64,000 bases of DNA from Parvibaculum sp. (GTDB lineage Bacteria; Pseudomonadota; Alphaproteobacteria; Parvibaculales; Parvibaculaceae): assembly GCF_030651915.1 (NCBI RefSeq), contig NZ_JAUSBV010000005.1, forward strand, positions 186,001-250,000, read 5' to 3'. The position numbers and the translations under genes are program-made. Positions 17,671-25,565 of this stretch are shown in pieces. Every line of letters begins with the position of its first letter. Position 1 is the stretch's first letter. The notes under the pieces were generated by a model. It did not search any database, was not told the DNA's origin, and saw only the letters and a list, made by a program, of their open reading frames with translations.

Positions 17671-19131
17671 TCAGGCGAACGATCCCTTGCGGACCGATAT
17701 GTTTTTTATGTCGGTGTAGAAATCGAAGCTCCAGACGCCGCCTTCGCGGCCGATACCTGAATCCTTCGAGCCGCCGAAAGGCGCCGCGAGATCGCGGATG
17801 AAGAAGCAGTTGACCCAGAAGGTTCCGGCGACGACCCGCGCGGCAATGTCCATCGCCCGCTTTTCGTTGCGGCTGAAGAGTGTGCCCGCGAGGCCGTAGC
17901 GCGTGTTGTTGGCGAGTTCGACCACCTCGTCGTCGGAGGAAAAGCTCTGCCAGGTGAGGACCGGACCGAAGACTTCGCGCTGCGCGATTTCGAGTTCGGG
18001 GCTCACATGGGCAAAAAGCGTCGGTTCGAAATAGAGCTCGCCGAAATTCGCGCGGTTCCCGCCCCAGAGCGGCACCGCGCCGTCCGCCTTCGCACGCTCG
18101 ACGAAGCCGGCGACACGCTCGAAATGCTCCTTGTGGATCAAGGGCCCGACGCGGGTGTCCTTGTCGCGCGGATCGCCGACGACCATGTGGCTTGCCGCAC
18201 TGCGCACCTTTTCGAGGAATTCCTCCTCGATCTTCTTTTCGACCATAATGCGAGTGCCCGCGAGACAGACCTGACCGGCATTCATGTACTGACCGGCCAC
18301 CGTTTGTGCCGCCGCGTCGAGATCGGCATCGGCGCAGACGATGAAGGGCGACTTGCCGCCAAGCTCCGCGCTCATCGGCGTGATCGAACGCGCGGCGGCC
18401 TGACCGATGATCTTCGCGGTATCGGTCGAACCGGTGAAGCTGATGCGGTCGATGTCCGGATGGTTCACCAGCGCATCGCCCGCGACCTCGCCGATCCCCT
18501 GCACGACGTTGAGCACGCCCGGCGGCACGCCCGCCTGATGCGCGATGTCGGCCATCAACGAACAGGTGAGCGGCGCCCATTCCGGCGGCTTGACGACGAT
18601 GGTGTTGCCGGCCGCAAGCGCCGGGCCGACCTTCCAGGTGGTCAGCATAAGGGGCGCGTTCCATGGCGTGATCAGCACCGCGACGCCCGCCGGATCGTAT
18701 TTCACATGGTTCACGACTTCGGGCGAGTCGATCGAATGACCGTCGAGCGTCATCGCCCAGTCGGCGAAGAACTCGATGTTCTGCGCCGCGCGCGGCACGA
18801 CGCGATGGACATTGCCCATGAGGAGCGAGCCATTGTCCATGGTCTCGACGGCGGCCAGCTCGTTTACCCGCGCCCTTATGCCGTCCGCGAATTTCTTCAG
18901 GATCGGCAGCCGTCCCCTGTGGCCAAGTGCCGCCCAGGTCGGAAAGGCTTTCCGTGCCGCAGCCACCGCCGCCTCCGCCTCCGCCTTGCCGCCCGCCGAT
19001 ATGTCGGCGAGATGCGAGCCGTCGACCGGCGAGAAATCAGCAAACTTCTCCTTCGACGCGACGCGCTTGCCGCCGATCCAGTGATCGGTGGAGATGTCGA
19101 CGCCCGCGACCGAGACTGTGTTCGCGCTCAT
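17671..19131 (-). CDS. aldehyde dehydrogenase, muconic-semialdehyde type (HpaE-like)
   Basis: An NAD(P)-dependent aldehyde dehydrogenase of 486 residues, likely oxidising the ring-cleavage semialdehyde to a dicarboxylate. Catalytic features are intact: the Asn in TPWNAPLML, the glutamate in AELGGKSPF, and the nucleophile cysteine in AGQVCLAGTR. The C-terminal PFGGSKDSGIGREGG matches the HpaE/XylG-like group. Its start overlaps the stop of the monooxygenase gene in an ATGA arrangement, implying translational coupling. The dioxygenase gene follows after 13 bases, so hydroxylation, cleavage and semialdehyde oxidation are encoded as one unit. Confidence 0.9.
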   Translation of the reverse strand: MSANTVSVAGVDISTDHWIGGKRVASKEKFADFSPVDGSHLADISAGGKAEAEAAVAAARKAFPTWAALGHRGRLPILKKFADGIRARVNELAAVETMDNGSLLMGNVHRVVPRAAQNIEFFADWAMTLDGHSIDSPEVVNHVKYDPAGVAVLITPWNAPLMLTTWKVGPALAAGNTIVVKPPEWAPLTCSLMADIAHQAGVPPGVLNVVQGIGEVAGDALVNHPDIDRISFTGSTDTAKIIGQAAARSITPMSAELGGKSPFIVCADADLDAAAQTVAGQYMNAGQVCLAGTRIMVEKKIEEEFLEKVRSAASHMVVGDPRDKDTRVGPLIHKEHFERVAGFVERAKADGAVPLWGGNRANFGELYFEPTLFAHVSPELEIAQREVFGPVLTWQSFSSDDEVVELANNTRYGLAGTLFSRNEKRAMDIAARVVAGTFWVNCFFIRDLAAPFGGSKDSGIGREGGVWSFDFYTDIKNISVRKGSFA

Positions 19132-20627
19132 GCTGCCTGCCCTACCTTCTTGCTTTTCCTCGCGGCGCCGCCCGACATGTCCGCATCGCTGTATGGTTCC
19201 GTCATGAAGCGATCGACAAGACGGTCCGCACGCGCACGCTCGCCGAGCTTGTGAGCCAGTTGCTGGTTGCGGGCGCCCGATGCCAGATAGAAGCGTTCAT
19301 ATTGCTCATTGCGGCTGGCCAGCGCGCTGCCGGAGAAATCCCAGGCCAGCCGGAAGATGCGGGCGCGCGTTTCGGCGCTGACATCGCCCGCGCCATGCAT
19401 GAACTCGTCGATCAGGGGACGCAGTCTGGGGTCGGCAAATTGCGCGGCGGTCGGTGCGGCGAGCAGATTGTGCGAACCCGTGAGGCGGATGATCTCGTTC
19501 ACGCGCGGGAACCAGTAAGGCAGCGAGGCGCGGAGCGCGACAAGCGGCGCGCCTTGCGGGAACCAGACGCCGTTGCCGTGGTCGTGTGCATTGTCTTCGG
19601 CCGCCTGCACGGCGGAACGGGCCAGTTCGGCGAAGGTCCAGATTTCGCCCAGCATCTGCGCCGTGCCGGGCTGAACGGAATTGATCGATTCCGCCATGCG
19701 CGTGGCAAGCCCCCAGGCAAATTCGAGCTTGGTCTGCGCCCGGATCATGGTCTGCTGCATGATGTTGGGAAACCAGCCCGTCCACATGACCTGATTATAG
19801 ACATCCATGTTGCAGTCGATATGGACGCGGTCCCACGGCACTTCGACATCGTCGAAGATGACGAAGGCGTCCTGTTCGTCGAAGCGGCTCGACAGCGGGT
19901 GGTCGAAAGGATTGAGCGAGCCTGCACAACTGTCGCGGCAAATGAACTTGAGGCCGGGCGTATTCATCGGAATGCAGAAGGCGAGCGCATAATCGTCGGT
20001 GCCGGGCAGGAGCGGCGCGCCGGGATAGACGGCCAGCTCATCGGCGAAGGGGGCGAGCGTCGCGAGAATGCGCGCGCCGCGCACGATGATGCCGTGCTCG
20101 GTTTCGCCGACCTTGCGCAACGACACTGTGTTGCCGGGCTTCGGCGCGTCGCCCTCGGCCTTGTCGACCGTCGGCTGGATGATCGTATGGGTCAGCGAGA
20201 TGTCGTTGCGGCGCAGGAACTTCTGGTAGTTGACGAGATTCTCGGCGCCCCGCTCGTTGCCGTTCGCGCCCCATTCGTCGGGACGTCCGGCAAAGCCCGC
20301 ATAGGTGACGTTCATGTAGTCGGGCGTGCGGCCCATGACGCCGACCGTATATTCGGCGGCGCGCTGCAACCCCTTGTGGCGCTGCATGAGATCCGCTTTG
20401 GAACGCGGGATCATGTGGCTCACATTGATCTTCTCGCCCGTTTCCGGATCGGGCATCAGGCATTCATCCGCATGCTCGTATTGCAGATCGAACGTGCCGG
20501 CGAGGCCGCGCGCGGCGCCTGCAAAAGCCGGATGGTCGGTCACGTCGGAAACCTTTTCGTTGCCGACCCAGATTTCGCGGCCGTCGGCCAGACCTTTCAG
20601 AAATTGCTCCCCTGTGCGTGCGGGCAT
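19128..20627 (-). CDS. HpaB-type flavin-dependent aromatic monooxygenase, oxygenase component
   Basis: The large component of a two-component FADH2-dependent monooxygenase that ortho-hydroxylates a phenol to a catechol. The acyl-CoA-dehydrogenase-like fold is complete at 499 residues. Family blocks visible include SHMIPRSKADL, the central DHPLSSRFDEQDAFVIFDDVEVPWDRV, and the C-terminal LAWDFSGSALASRNEQYERFY. The start is firm: GGGGAGGA precedes the ATG. It is the first gene of the minus-strand operon and faces the TetR gene across 242 bases with repeated TTTATGA motifs. No flavin reductase (HpaC) gene is adjacent, so FADH2 must come from elsewhere. Substrate is unknown; 4-hydroxyphenylacetate or a larger phenol is possible. 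Confidence 0.88.
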   Translation of the reverse strand: MPARTGEQFLKGLADGREIWVGNEKVSDVTDHPAFAGAARGLAGTFDLQYEHADECLMPDPETGEKINVSHMIPRSKADLMQRHKGLQRAAEYTVGVMGRTPDYMNVTYAGFAGRPDEWGANGNERGAENLVNYQKFLRRNDISLTHTIIQPTVDKAEGDAPKPGNTVSLRKVGETEHGIIVRGARILATLAPFADELAVYPGAPLLPGTDDYALAFCIPMNTPGLKFICRDSCAGSLNPFDHPLSSRFDEQDAFVIFDDVEVPWDRVHIDCNMDVYNQVMWTGWFPNIMQQTMIRAQTKLEFAWGLATRMAESINSVQPGTAQMLGEIWTFAELARSAVQAAEDNAHDHGNGVWFPQGAPLVALRASLPYWFPRVNEIIRLTGSHNLLAAPTAAQFADPRLRPLIDEFMHGAGDVSAETRARIFRLAWDFSGSALASRNEQYERFYLASGARNQQLAHKLGERARADRLVDRFMTEPYSDADMSGGAARKSKKVGQAA

Positions 20628-20704
20628 GTCGTTTTTCCTCCCCGTTGATCGGCCATTCGTCCGGCGCGGTGTTCGCGCGCTGCGGCGGGCTTGTTGAGAC
20701 GATA

Positions 20705-20744
20705 TTTATGATTCATCTCATTTATGACTATAATCAGTTTATGA
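20705..20744. promoter_or_regulatory. putative TetR operator array in the hpaB/tetR divergent promoter
   Basis: TTTATGA occurs three times, at 20705-20711, 20721-20727 and 20738-20744, with 16 and 17 bases between starts. The middle copy is part of the interrupted palindrome TCAT-TT-ATGA (20718-20727). The same ten bases recur upstream of the aldolase gene. The array sits about 80-120 bases upstream of the monooxygenase start and 125-165 upstream of the TetR start. Confidence 0.5.
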
Positions 20745-20869
20745 GGAAAGCAGGTCCTGTCAAGCCGCGGCCTTCTCCGCCGATGGACTTGTGACCGGAG
20801 GCGAATGACAATAGGAGGGTAACTGCCCTGTTTTGTTGGCATTTGCGATTTTCGGGAAAGTGACAATTC

Positions 20870-21580
20870 GTGCCGGGAAAAAAGCTGGTGAACCGCAGTT
20901 CGGGCGTTCGGGCGAAGACTTCGCGGGCGCAGCGCCCCGTCGAGCCCGGACGCCGCGAGCGCAACAAGCTGGAAAAGCGCGCCCGGATCGTCGCCGCCGC
21001 CAGGGCGCTTTTCGGCAGCAAGGGATTTGCCGATACGACAACGCAGGAGATCGCCGAGAAGGCCGATATCGGCACCGGCACGCTTTTCCTCTATGCGAAA
21101 TCCAAGGAAGAGCTGCTGGTCATGGTGTTCAGCGGCGACATGCTTGAACAGGCGCAAAATGCCTTCCTGCATCTGCCTGCTTCAGCATCGCTTGTGGACA
21201 AGCTGATGCATGTCTTCCGCTACATGATCGAATATCACGATCAGGACAAGGAACTGGCAAAGGCGCTGCTGAAAGAAGTAACGATCCTCAACACGCCGGG
21301 GCCACGCCGCGATCTCGCCCGGCTGATGCGCTGCATCTATAGCGGGATCGGCGACATCCTCGCCGCAGGACAAGGCGCAGGCACCATCCGCCAGGGCGTC
21401 GATCCGCTGCTGGCGGCAGAAAATCTCTTCAGTATCTATTATCTGACCTTGCTCAACTGGGTCAGCGGCGAAATATCGAAGCCGAGATTCCTGAAAAGAC
21501 TTCGCGCCAAGCTCACCATCGGGGTCGAGGGGCTGATCGAGCCCGCCAAGACACCGCCAAAATCCGCGCGCAAGGCCTGA
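20870..21580 (+). CDS. TetR/AcrR-family transcriptional regulator of the meta-cleavage cluster
   Basis: A one-component repressor of 236 residues. After a basic, probably flexible N-terminus, the helix-turn-helix (about residues 36-82) reads ARIVAAARALFGSKGFADTTTQEIAEKADIG and ends with GTLFLYAKSKEEL, a standard TetR DNA-binding domain. The ligand domain is variable, as expected, and gives no clue to the effector; a pathway aromatic or CoA-free intermediate is plausible. A GTG start preceded by GGGAAAG is used here. It is divergent from the monooxygenase operon and upstream of the aldolase-hydratase pair. The shared TTTATGA motifs suggest it controls both. Confidence 0.88.
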   Translation: MPGKKLVNRSSGVRAKTSRAQRPVEPGRRERNKLEKRARIVAAARALFGSKGFADTTTQEIAEKADIGTGTLFLYAKSKEELLVMVFSGDMLEQAQNAFLHLPASASLVDKLMHVFRYMIEYHDQDKELAKALLKEVTILNTPGPRRDLARLMRCIYSGIGDILAAGQGAGTIRQGVDPLLAAENLFSIYYLTLLNWVSGEISKPRFLKRLRAKLTIGVEGLIEPAKTPPKSARKA

Positions 21581-21617
21581 CCGCGCGCCCTTCGCGCCTT
21601 CGGTCGATTATTGACTT

Positions 21618-21633
21618 TCATCATTTATGATGA
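21618..21633. promoter_or_regulatory. putative TetR operator upstream of the aldolase-hydratase pair
   Basis: TCATCAT-TT-ATGATGA is a perfect inverted repeat with seven-base arms and a TT spacer, directly after a TTGACT hexamer at 21611-21616. Its core TCATTTATGA is identical to the ten bases at 20718-20727 in the divergent promoter. It lies about 50 bases upstream of the aldolase start. Confidence 0.55.
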
Positions 21634-21684
21634 CACTCAGTATTTAGCGGTCCACCGAGACCGCAAGCATGAGGGGAGGTCGGC

Positions 21685-22455
21685 TTGGGCACGTCGTTGA
21701 AAGCGCGCTGGGCGGCGGGCGAGGTGACGCTCGGCGCCTGGTGCATGATCCCGGAACCGCTGACGGCGGAGGCGCTCGGCCGCGCCGGCTTCGACTGGGT
21801 GCTGGTCGACATGCAGCATGGCTGCATGGATTACGAGACGGCGCTCGCCATGATCCGCGCCATCGATCTCACCCCTGCCCTGCCCATCGTGCGCGTGCCG
21901 TGGAACGATCCGGGGATTATCGGCCGCATGCTCGATGCCGGCGCGCTCGGCATCGTCATTCCGATGATCCAGACAGCGGCGGATGCCAAGCGCGCCGTCG
22001 ATGCTTGCCTCTATCCGCCGAAGGGACGCCGCAGCTTCGGCCCGATCCGCGTCGGGATGCGGGACGGGCCCGGCTATTTCATGGACGCGAATGCGCGCGT
22101 TGCCGTGGTGCCGATGATCGAAACGCCGGAGGCGCTGGCCAATGTCGAGGAGATCGCGGCCGTGCCGGGCGTCGATGCGCTGTTCGTCGGCCCGTTCGAT
22201 CTGTCGATCGCGCTCGGCCTACCGCCGGGCGACAATGACGGCAAGCCCGCCTTCGACGCGGCGATTGCCAAAGTCTCGGCGGCTGCCCGTGCGGCCAAAG
22301 TCGCGACCGCGGTTCTGTCGAATGCGAAGGTCGCACCGCTTCGCATCGAACAGGGTTTTCAGATGATTTCGACCACCACCGACATCACCGCCCTTTCCAT
22401 GGCGGCGCGCAGCGATCTCGAAGCCGTGAAGGCGGCCGGAAAGAAGGAATCCTGA
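21685..22455 (+). CDS. HpcH/HpaI-family class II aldolase
   Basis: A divalent-metal-dependent aldolase that should split a 4-hydroxy-2-oxo diacid into pyruvate plus an aldehyde, the final step of a meta-cleavage route. Typical HpaI blocks are present: VDMQHGCMD with the catalytic histidine, [26 protein letters not shown], the metal-ligand block [11 protein letters not shown], and the pyruvate-binding [10 protein letters not shown]. The start is a TTG supported by a very strong GAGGGGAGG, which places the protein at 256 residues. The hydratase gene follows after one base. A palindrome resembling the divergent TetR sites lies in its promoter region. Confidence 0.88.
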   Translation: MGTSLKARWAAGEVTLGAWCMIPEPLTAEALGRAGFDWVLVDMQHGCMDYETALAMIRAIDLTPALPIVRVPWNDPGIIGRMLDAGALGIVIPMIQTAADAKRAVDACLYPPKGRRSFGPIRVGMRDGPGYFMDANARVAVVPMIETPEALANVEEIAAVPGVDALFVGPFDLSIALGLPPGDNDGKPAFDAAIAKVSAAARAAKVATAVLSNAKVAPLRIEQGFQMISTTTDITALSMAARSDLEAVKAAGKKES

Positions 22456-22456
22456 C

Positions 22457-23248
22457 ATGCTCGACAAGGCGACACGCGAGAAGATCGTCGACGATTTCTT
22501 CGAGGTCTATCGGAGCCGGAAGCCGATGCCGCTTCTGACCGCGACCTATCCGGGGATCGAGGTCGAGGATGCCTACCGGATCCAGCAAGGCTTCGTGGCG
22601 CGGCAGGTGGCGGCGGGATCGAAAGTGAAAGGCTACAAGGTCGGCCTCACCTCGAAGCCGATGCAGGAATTTTCCGGCACGACCGAGCCCGATTTCAGCG
22701 CCATTACCGGCGATTTCTTCGTGCCCGAGGCGACGCCCATCCCGATGTCGCGCTTCTTCGCGCCGATGGTCGAGATGGAAATCGCCTTTGTGATGAAGGA
22801 ACCCCTCAAGGGACCGGGCGTGCTGCCGGTCGATGTGATCCGCGCCACGGATTTCGTGCTGCCCGCCATCGAGATCGTCGATTTTCGCGTCGAACGCGCG
22901 CCCGGCCTCAACGTCATCGACAATATCGCCGATCTGGCCTTTTGCGGCGCGGTGGTGCTTGGCGCCAATCCGCGGCGGCTCGACCAGATCGACATCCGGC
23001 GCGTCAAGGGCGCGCTCTACCGGAACGGCACGAAGGAACTCGAAGGCGAGGCATCGGCCGTGCTCGGCAATCCGGTGACGGCCGTCGCCTGGCTCGCCAA
23101 CAAGCTCGGCGAATTCGGCACCGCCTTCGAGCCGGGCGACACGATCCTCACCGGCTCCTTCGTGCGTGTCCTGCCGATTTCAGCCGGCGACGAAATCGTC
23201 TGCCAGTTCGATCAGGGCCTCGGCGAGGTCGCGACAAGTTTCGTCTGA
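22457..23248 (+). CDS. 2-oxopent-4-enoate hydratase family protein (MhpD/HpaH-like)
   Basis: A hydratase of the FAH superfamily, adding water to a 2-hydroxydienoate (2-oxo-4-enoate) to give the 4-hydroxy-2-oxo acid consumed by the aldolase encoded just before it. The 263-residue length is normal. The block YKVGLTSKPMQ, the acidic metal site MVEMEIAFVM, and the C-terminal DTILTGSFVRVLPISAGDEI are characteristic of the MhpD/HpaH/DmpE group. It begins one base after the aldolase stop, indicating a tight two-gene transcription unit. HpaH and 2-hydroxypentadienoate hydratases cannot be told apart by eye. Confidence 0.87.
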   Translation: MLDKATREKIVDDFFEVYRSRKPMPLLTATYPGIEVEDAYRIQQGFVARQVAAGSKVKGYKVGLTSKPMQEFSGTTEPDFSAITGDFFVPEATPIPMSRFFAPMVEMEIAFVMKEPLKGPGVLPVDVIRATDFVLPAIEIVDFRVERAPGLNVIDNIADLAFCGAVVLGANPRRLDQIDIRRVKGALYRNGTKELEGEASAVLGNPVTAVAWLANKLGEFGTAFEPGDTILTGSFVRVLPISAGDEIVCQFDQGLGEVATSFV

Positions 23249-23284
23249 GGCGCGTTCGGCAAGGCGCAGCCGGCCGACATCACA

Positions 23285-24223
23285 TCAGCGGCTTGCGAGC
23301 GCGGCCAGACGGCGCAGTTCGCGTTCGCGCCGCCATGTGTCGAAACTGAAGATCGAAAGCCCCACCCAGATCAGACCGAAGGTGAGCAACTGGGAGAGCG
23401 CCAGCGGCTCGCCATAGAGCAGCACGGCGATCAGGAACTGCGTCGTCGGCGCCAGATATTGCATCAGGCCCAGCGTGGCGAGGCGGATGCGCTGGGCGCC
23501 GAAGGTGAAGAGCAGCAGCGGCACGGCGGTCATCGGCCCCGTCAGCGCCAGGAAGGTGAAGGTCCACCAGCTGCCATTGCCGAAGCTGGTGCCGCCATGG
23601 CCGGACAGCCACCAGAGATAGAGCAGCGCCAGCGGCATCAGCAGCGCGACCTCGACCAGCAGCCCCTCCAGCGGGTCGGCCTTGGTGATTTTCCGCAGAT
23701 AGCCATAGGCCGCGAAACTGGCCGCCAGGAAGAGCGAGATCCAGGGCAGCGTGCCCAGCACCAGCGCAAAGTTCAGCACACCGATGAATGCGAGCGCGAC
23801 CGCGAAAATCTGCGCCCGCGACAGGCGCTCGCCCAGCAGGGCGACGCCGATCAGCACGCTGACCAGCGGGTTGATGTAATAGCCGAGGCTGGTTTCGACG
23901 ATGCGCGCCTCGTTGATCGAATAGATGAAGACGAACCAGTTGGAACCGATCAGCATCGAGGTGCCGAACAGCGTCAGCATGGCGCGGCGGTTGCGCAGCA
24001 GCGCCATCAACTGCGCGCGGCGGCGCATGACCAGAATGACGAAGAGGACCAGCACCACGCTCCAGATCGAGCGGTGGGCCAGCACCTCGAAGGGCGGCAC
24101 ATCCATCAACTGCTTGTAGAAAATGACCGAAACGCCCCAGAGCAGATAGCCGGCGGCGGCCGCCGACGCGCCAAGCGCGGCTTCGCTGACAGGCGTGGAC
24201 GGGGCGGCGGGTTTTTCCTGCAT
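23285..24223 (-). CDS. rarD: EamA-family permease RarD
   Basis: An inner-membrane drug/metabolite transporter of the RarD group with ten predicted helices in two EamA repeats, 312 residues. The opening GYLLWGVSVIFYKQLMDVPPFEVLAHRSIWS and the second-repeat VALAFIGVLNF are typical. RarD was named for chloramphenicol sensitivity, but its natural substrate is not established. The gene converges with the hydratase gene (36 bases between stops) and lies upstream of the AraC gene on the same strand, with 94 bases separating them from each other's ends, so no operon with the degradation cluster is implied. Confidence 0.88.
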   Translation of the reverse strand: MQEKPAAPSTPVSEAALGASAAAAGYLLWGVSVIFYKQLMDVPPFEVLAHRSIWSVVLVLFVILVMRRRAQLMALLRNRRAMLTLFGTSMLIGSNWFVFIYSINEARIVETSLGYYINPLVSVLIGVALLGERLSRAQIFAVALAFIGVLNFALVLGTLPWISLFLAASFAAYGYLRKITKADPLEGLLVEVALLMPLALLYLWWLSGHGGTSFGNGSWWTFTFLALTGPMTAVPLLLFTFGAQRIRLATLGLMQYLAPTTQFLIAVLLYGEPLALSQLLTFGLIWVGLSIFSFDTWRRERELRRLAALASR

Positions 24224-24317
24224 GGCGCAGGCTCCTGTTCTCGGTCGGCCGGAGCGGCGGGCCCGAGCTATAAACCTGTTCGGCCTGTTTGGGGAGATGC
24301 GACCCGGTCAGTCGGGC

Positions 24318-25289
24318 TCAGCCATTGGCCGTTTCCGGACCCGCCGTCGCCCTTCGCCAGGTCGCCGGGGGCGAGCCGAAATTGCGTTTGAAGGCGCGGT
24401 TGAAGGCGGCTTCGGATTCGTAGCCGGCCTCGAAGGCGATGCGGGCGACGGGTTCGCCGGTGTCCATCAACCGGCGGGCGGCGAAGGTCAGCCGCCATTT
24501 GCCGAGATAGCGCATCGGCGGCTCGCCGACGAGGTCGGTGAAGCGGGCGGCGAAGGCCGAGCGCGACATGCCAATTTCGGCGGCCAGCACCTCAGTCGTC
24601 CAGTGGCGGTCGAGGCCGCGATGGAGCAGCGCCAGCGCACGGCCGATCGCCGGATCGCGCAGGCCGACGAGCCAGCCCGTCTCGCCGTTGGGCAGGTTGG
24701 CGAGATAGCGGTGAACCGCTTCCTCGAACAGCAGTTCGGCGAGCTTGCCGAGAACGGCGGCCGAACGCTCGCCGCCGCCAGCGAGGATCGCGGCGGCGAA
24801 GCGGAAGGTGCTTTCGATCCATTCGGCGGTCGCGCCTTCCGGCGCCGCCAGCTTCAGCACCGGCGGCATGATGGCAAGGATCGGATCGCTCGGGATGTCA
24901 TTGCCGAGAAAGCCGCACATCACATGCGTGCGTTCGCCGCCGCCGCCATGAACGATGCGAGCAAGGCCACCGGGCATGGGCTGGATCAGCCCTTCGGCAT
25001 CGGCCGGCGGCAGGCCGGGATCGCTGCCGATCAGATGTTTGTGATTGTGCGGCAGCAGGACGATCTCGCCGCGTTCGACCGCGACGGGCGGGGCGCCCGC
25101 GACCTCGAGATGCAGGCGGCCGGTTTCGACATAGTGCCAGGAGACGATGTTGTGCGGGACGGCACCGAAGGGCGCGCAATCCTCCGCCGTCACCGACGAG
25201 GCCAGGCACCAGGGCGCTGTCAATTCGGCGTCGAGAAAGATGCCGCCGGTGAGGCGCATCGAGCGGAGAACGTCGGATAGCGGGTCCAT
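24318..25289 (-). CDS. AraC-family regulator with AraC-type cupin N-terminus
   Basis: A one-component regulator of 323 residues from the ATG at 25289, which follows GGGGGCAGGG. Upstream codons to 25325 are open but lack a ribosome site. The N-terminal half is the cupin-type sensor seen in many AraC regulators (VAVERGEIVLLPHNHKHLIGS). The C-terminal half carries two helix-turn-helix motifs: WTTEVLAAEIGMSRSAFAARFTDLVGEPPMRYL and RIAFEAGYESEAAFNRAFKRNFGSPPATWRR, the second being the AraC signature. The effector is unknown. It is divergent from the homocysteine methyltransferase gene, and a large palindrome in between is a candidate site for it. Confidence 0.88.
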   Translation of the reverse strand: MDPLSDVLRSMRLTGGIFLDAELTAPWCLASSVTAEDCAPFGAVPHNIVSWHYVETGRLHLEVAGAPPVAVERGEIVLLPHNHKHLIGSDPGLPPADAEGLIQPMPGGLARIVHGGGGERTHVMCGFLGNDIPSDPILAIMPPVLKLAAPEGATAEWIESTFRFAAAILAGGGERSAAVLGKLAELLFEEAVHRYLANLPNGETGWLVGLRDPAIGRALALLHRGLDRHWTTEVLAAEIGMSRSAFAARFTDLVGEPPMRYLGKWRLTFAARRLMDTGEPVARIAFEAGYESEAAFNRAFKRNFGSPPATWRRATAGPETANG

Positions 25290-25402
25290 CGGCCCTGCCC
25301 CCTCACAGATTCGGCGGATCGGCAAAACGATCCGGCGTCCCGCGCATTATTCCGCAGCGCGGACGCGGCTAGCTTCGCGGCGACTGAAGAGCCGCCGGCC
25401 CA

Positions 25403-25439
25403 GAGTCGTTCATCTTTTCGCGGAAACGATGAACGACTC
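25403..25439. promoter_or_regulatory. large palindrome between araC-type gene and homocysteine methyltransferase gene
   Basis: Perfect 12-base arms GAGTCGTTCATC (25403-25414) and GATGAACGACTC (25428-25439) enclose a further TTTC/GAAA pairing around a GCG loop, with a single mismatch between the two stems. It lies 114 bases upstream of the AraC-type gene and 127 bases upstream of the methyltransferase gene. It could be a regulator operator or an RNA hairpin; no T-tract follows immediately on either strand. Confidence 0.5.
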
Positions 25440-25468
25440 CAAGTCTTTGTTTTGTCGCGCTTCAGCAC

Positions 25469-25556
25469 GGTGAACCGCCCCCTTTTTCAAGGAGGCACTT
25501 CACCTGGAAACGCTCCGGGGCCGGCGCGCCCCTTCGTGCGCCCCCAAGCATAAGGA
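25469..25556 (+). promoter_or_regulatory. structured 5' leader of the homocysteine methyltransferase gene
   Basis: A hairpin at 25469-25504 pairs GGTGAA with TTCACC and, after an internal loop, GCC-C-CCTT with AAGG-A-GGC around a TTTC loop. Downstream, GGGGC/GCCCC (517-532 of the 25000 series) and a longer GGG-GGCGC/GCGCC-CCC pairing (518-545) are mutually exclusive. The ribosome site AAGGA (25552-25556) follows at once. The layout is switch-like, but I recognise no known riboswitch consensus. Confidence 0.35.
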
Positions 25557-25565
25557 TTTTTTATC

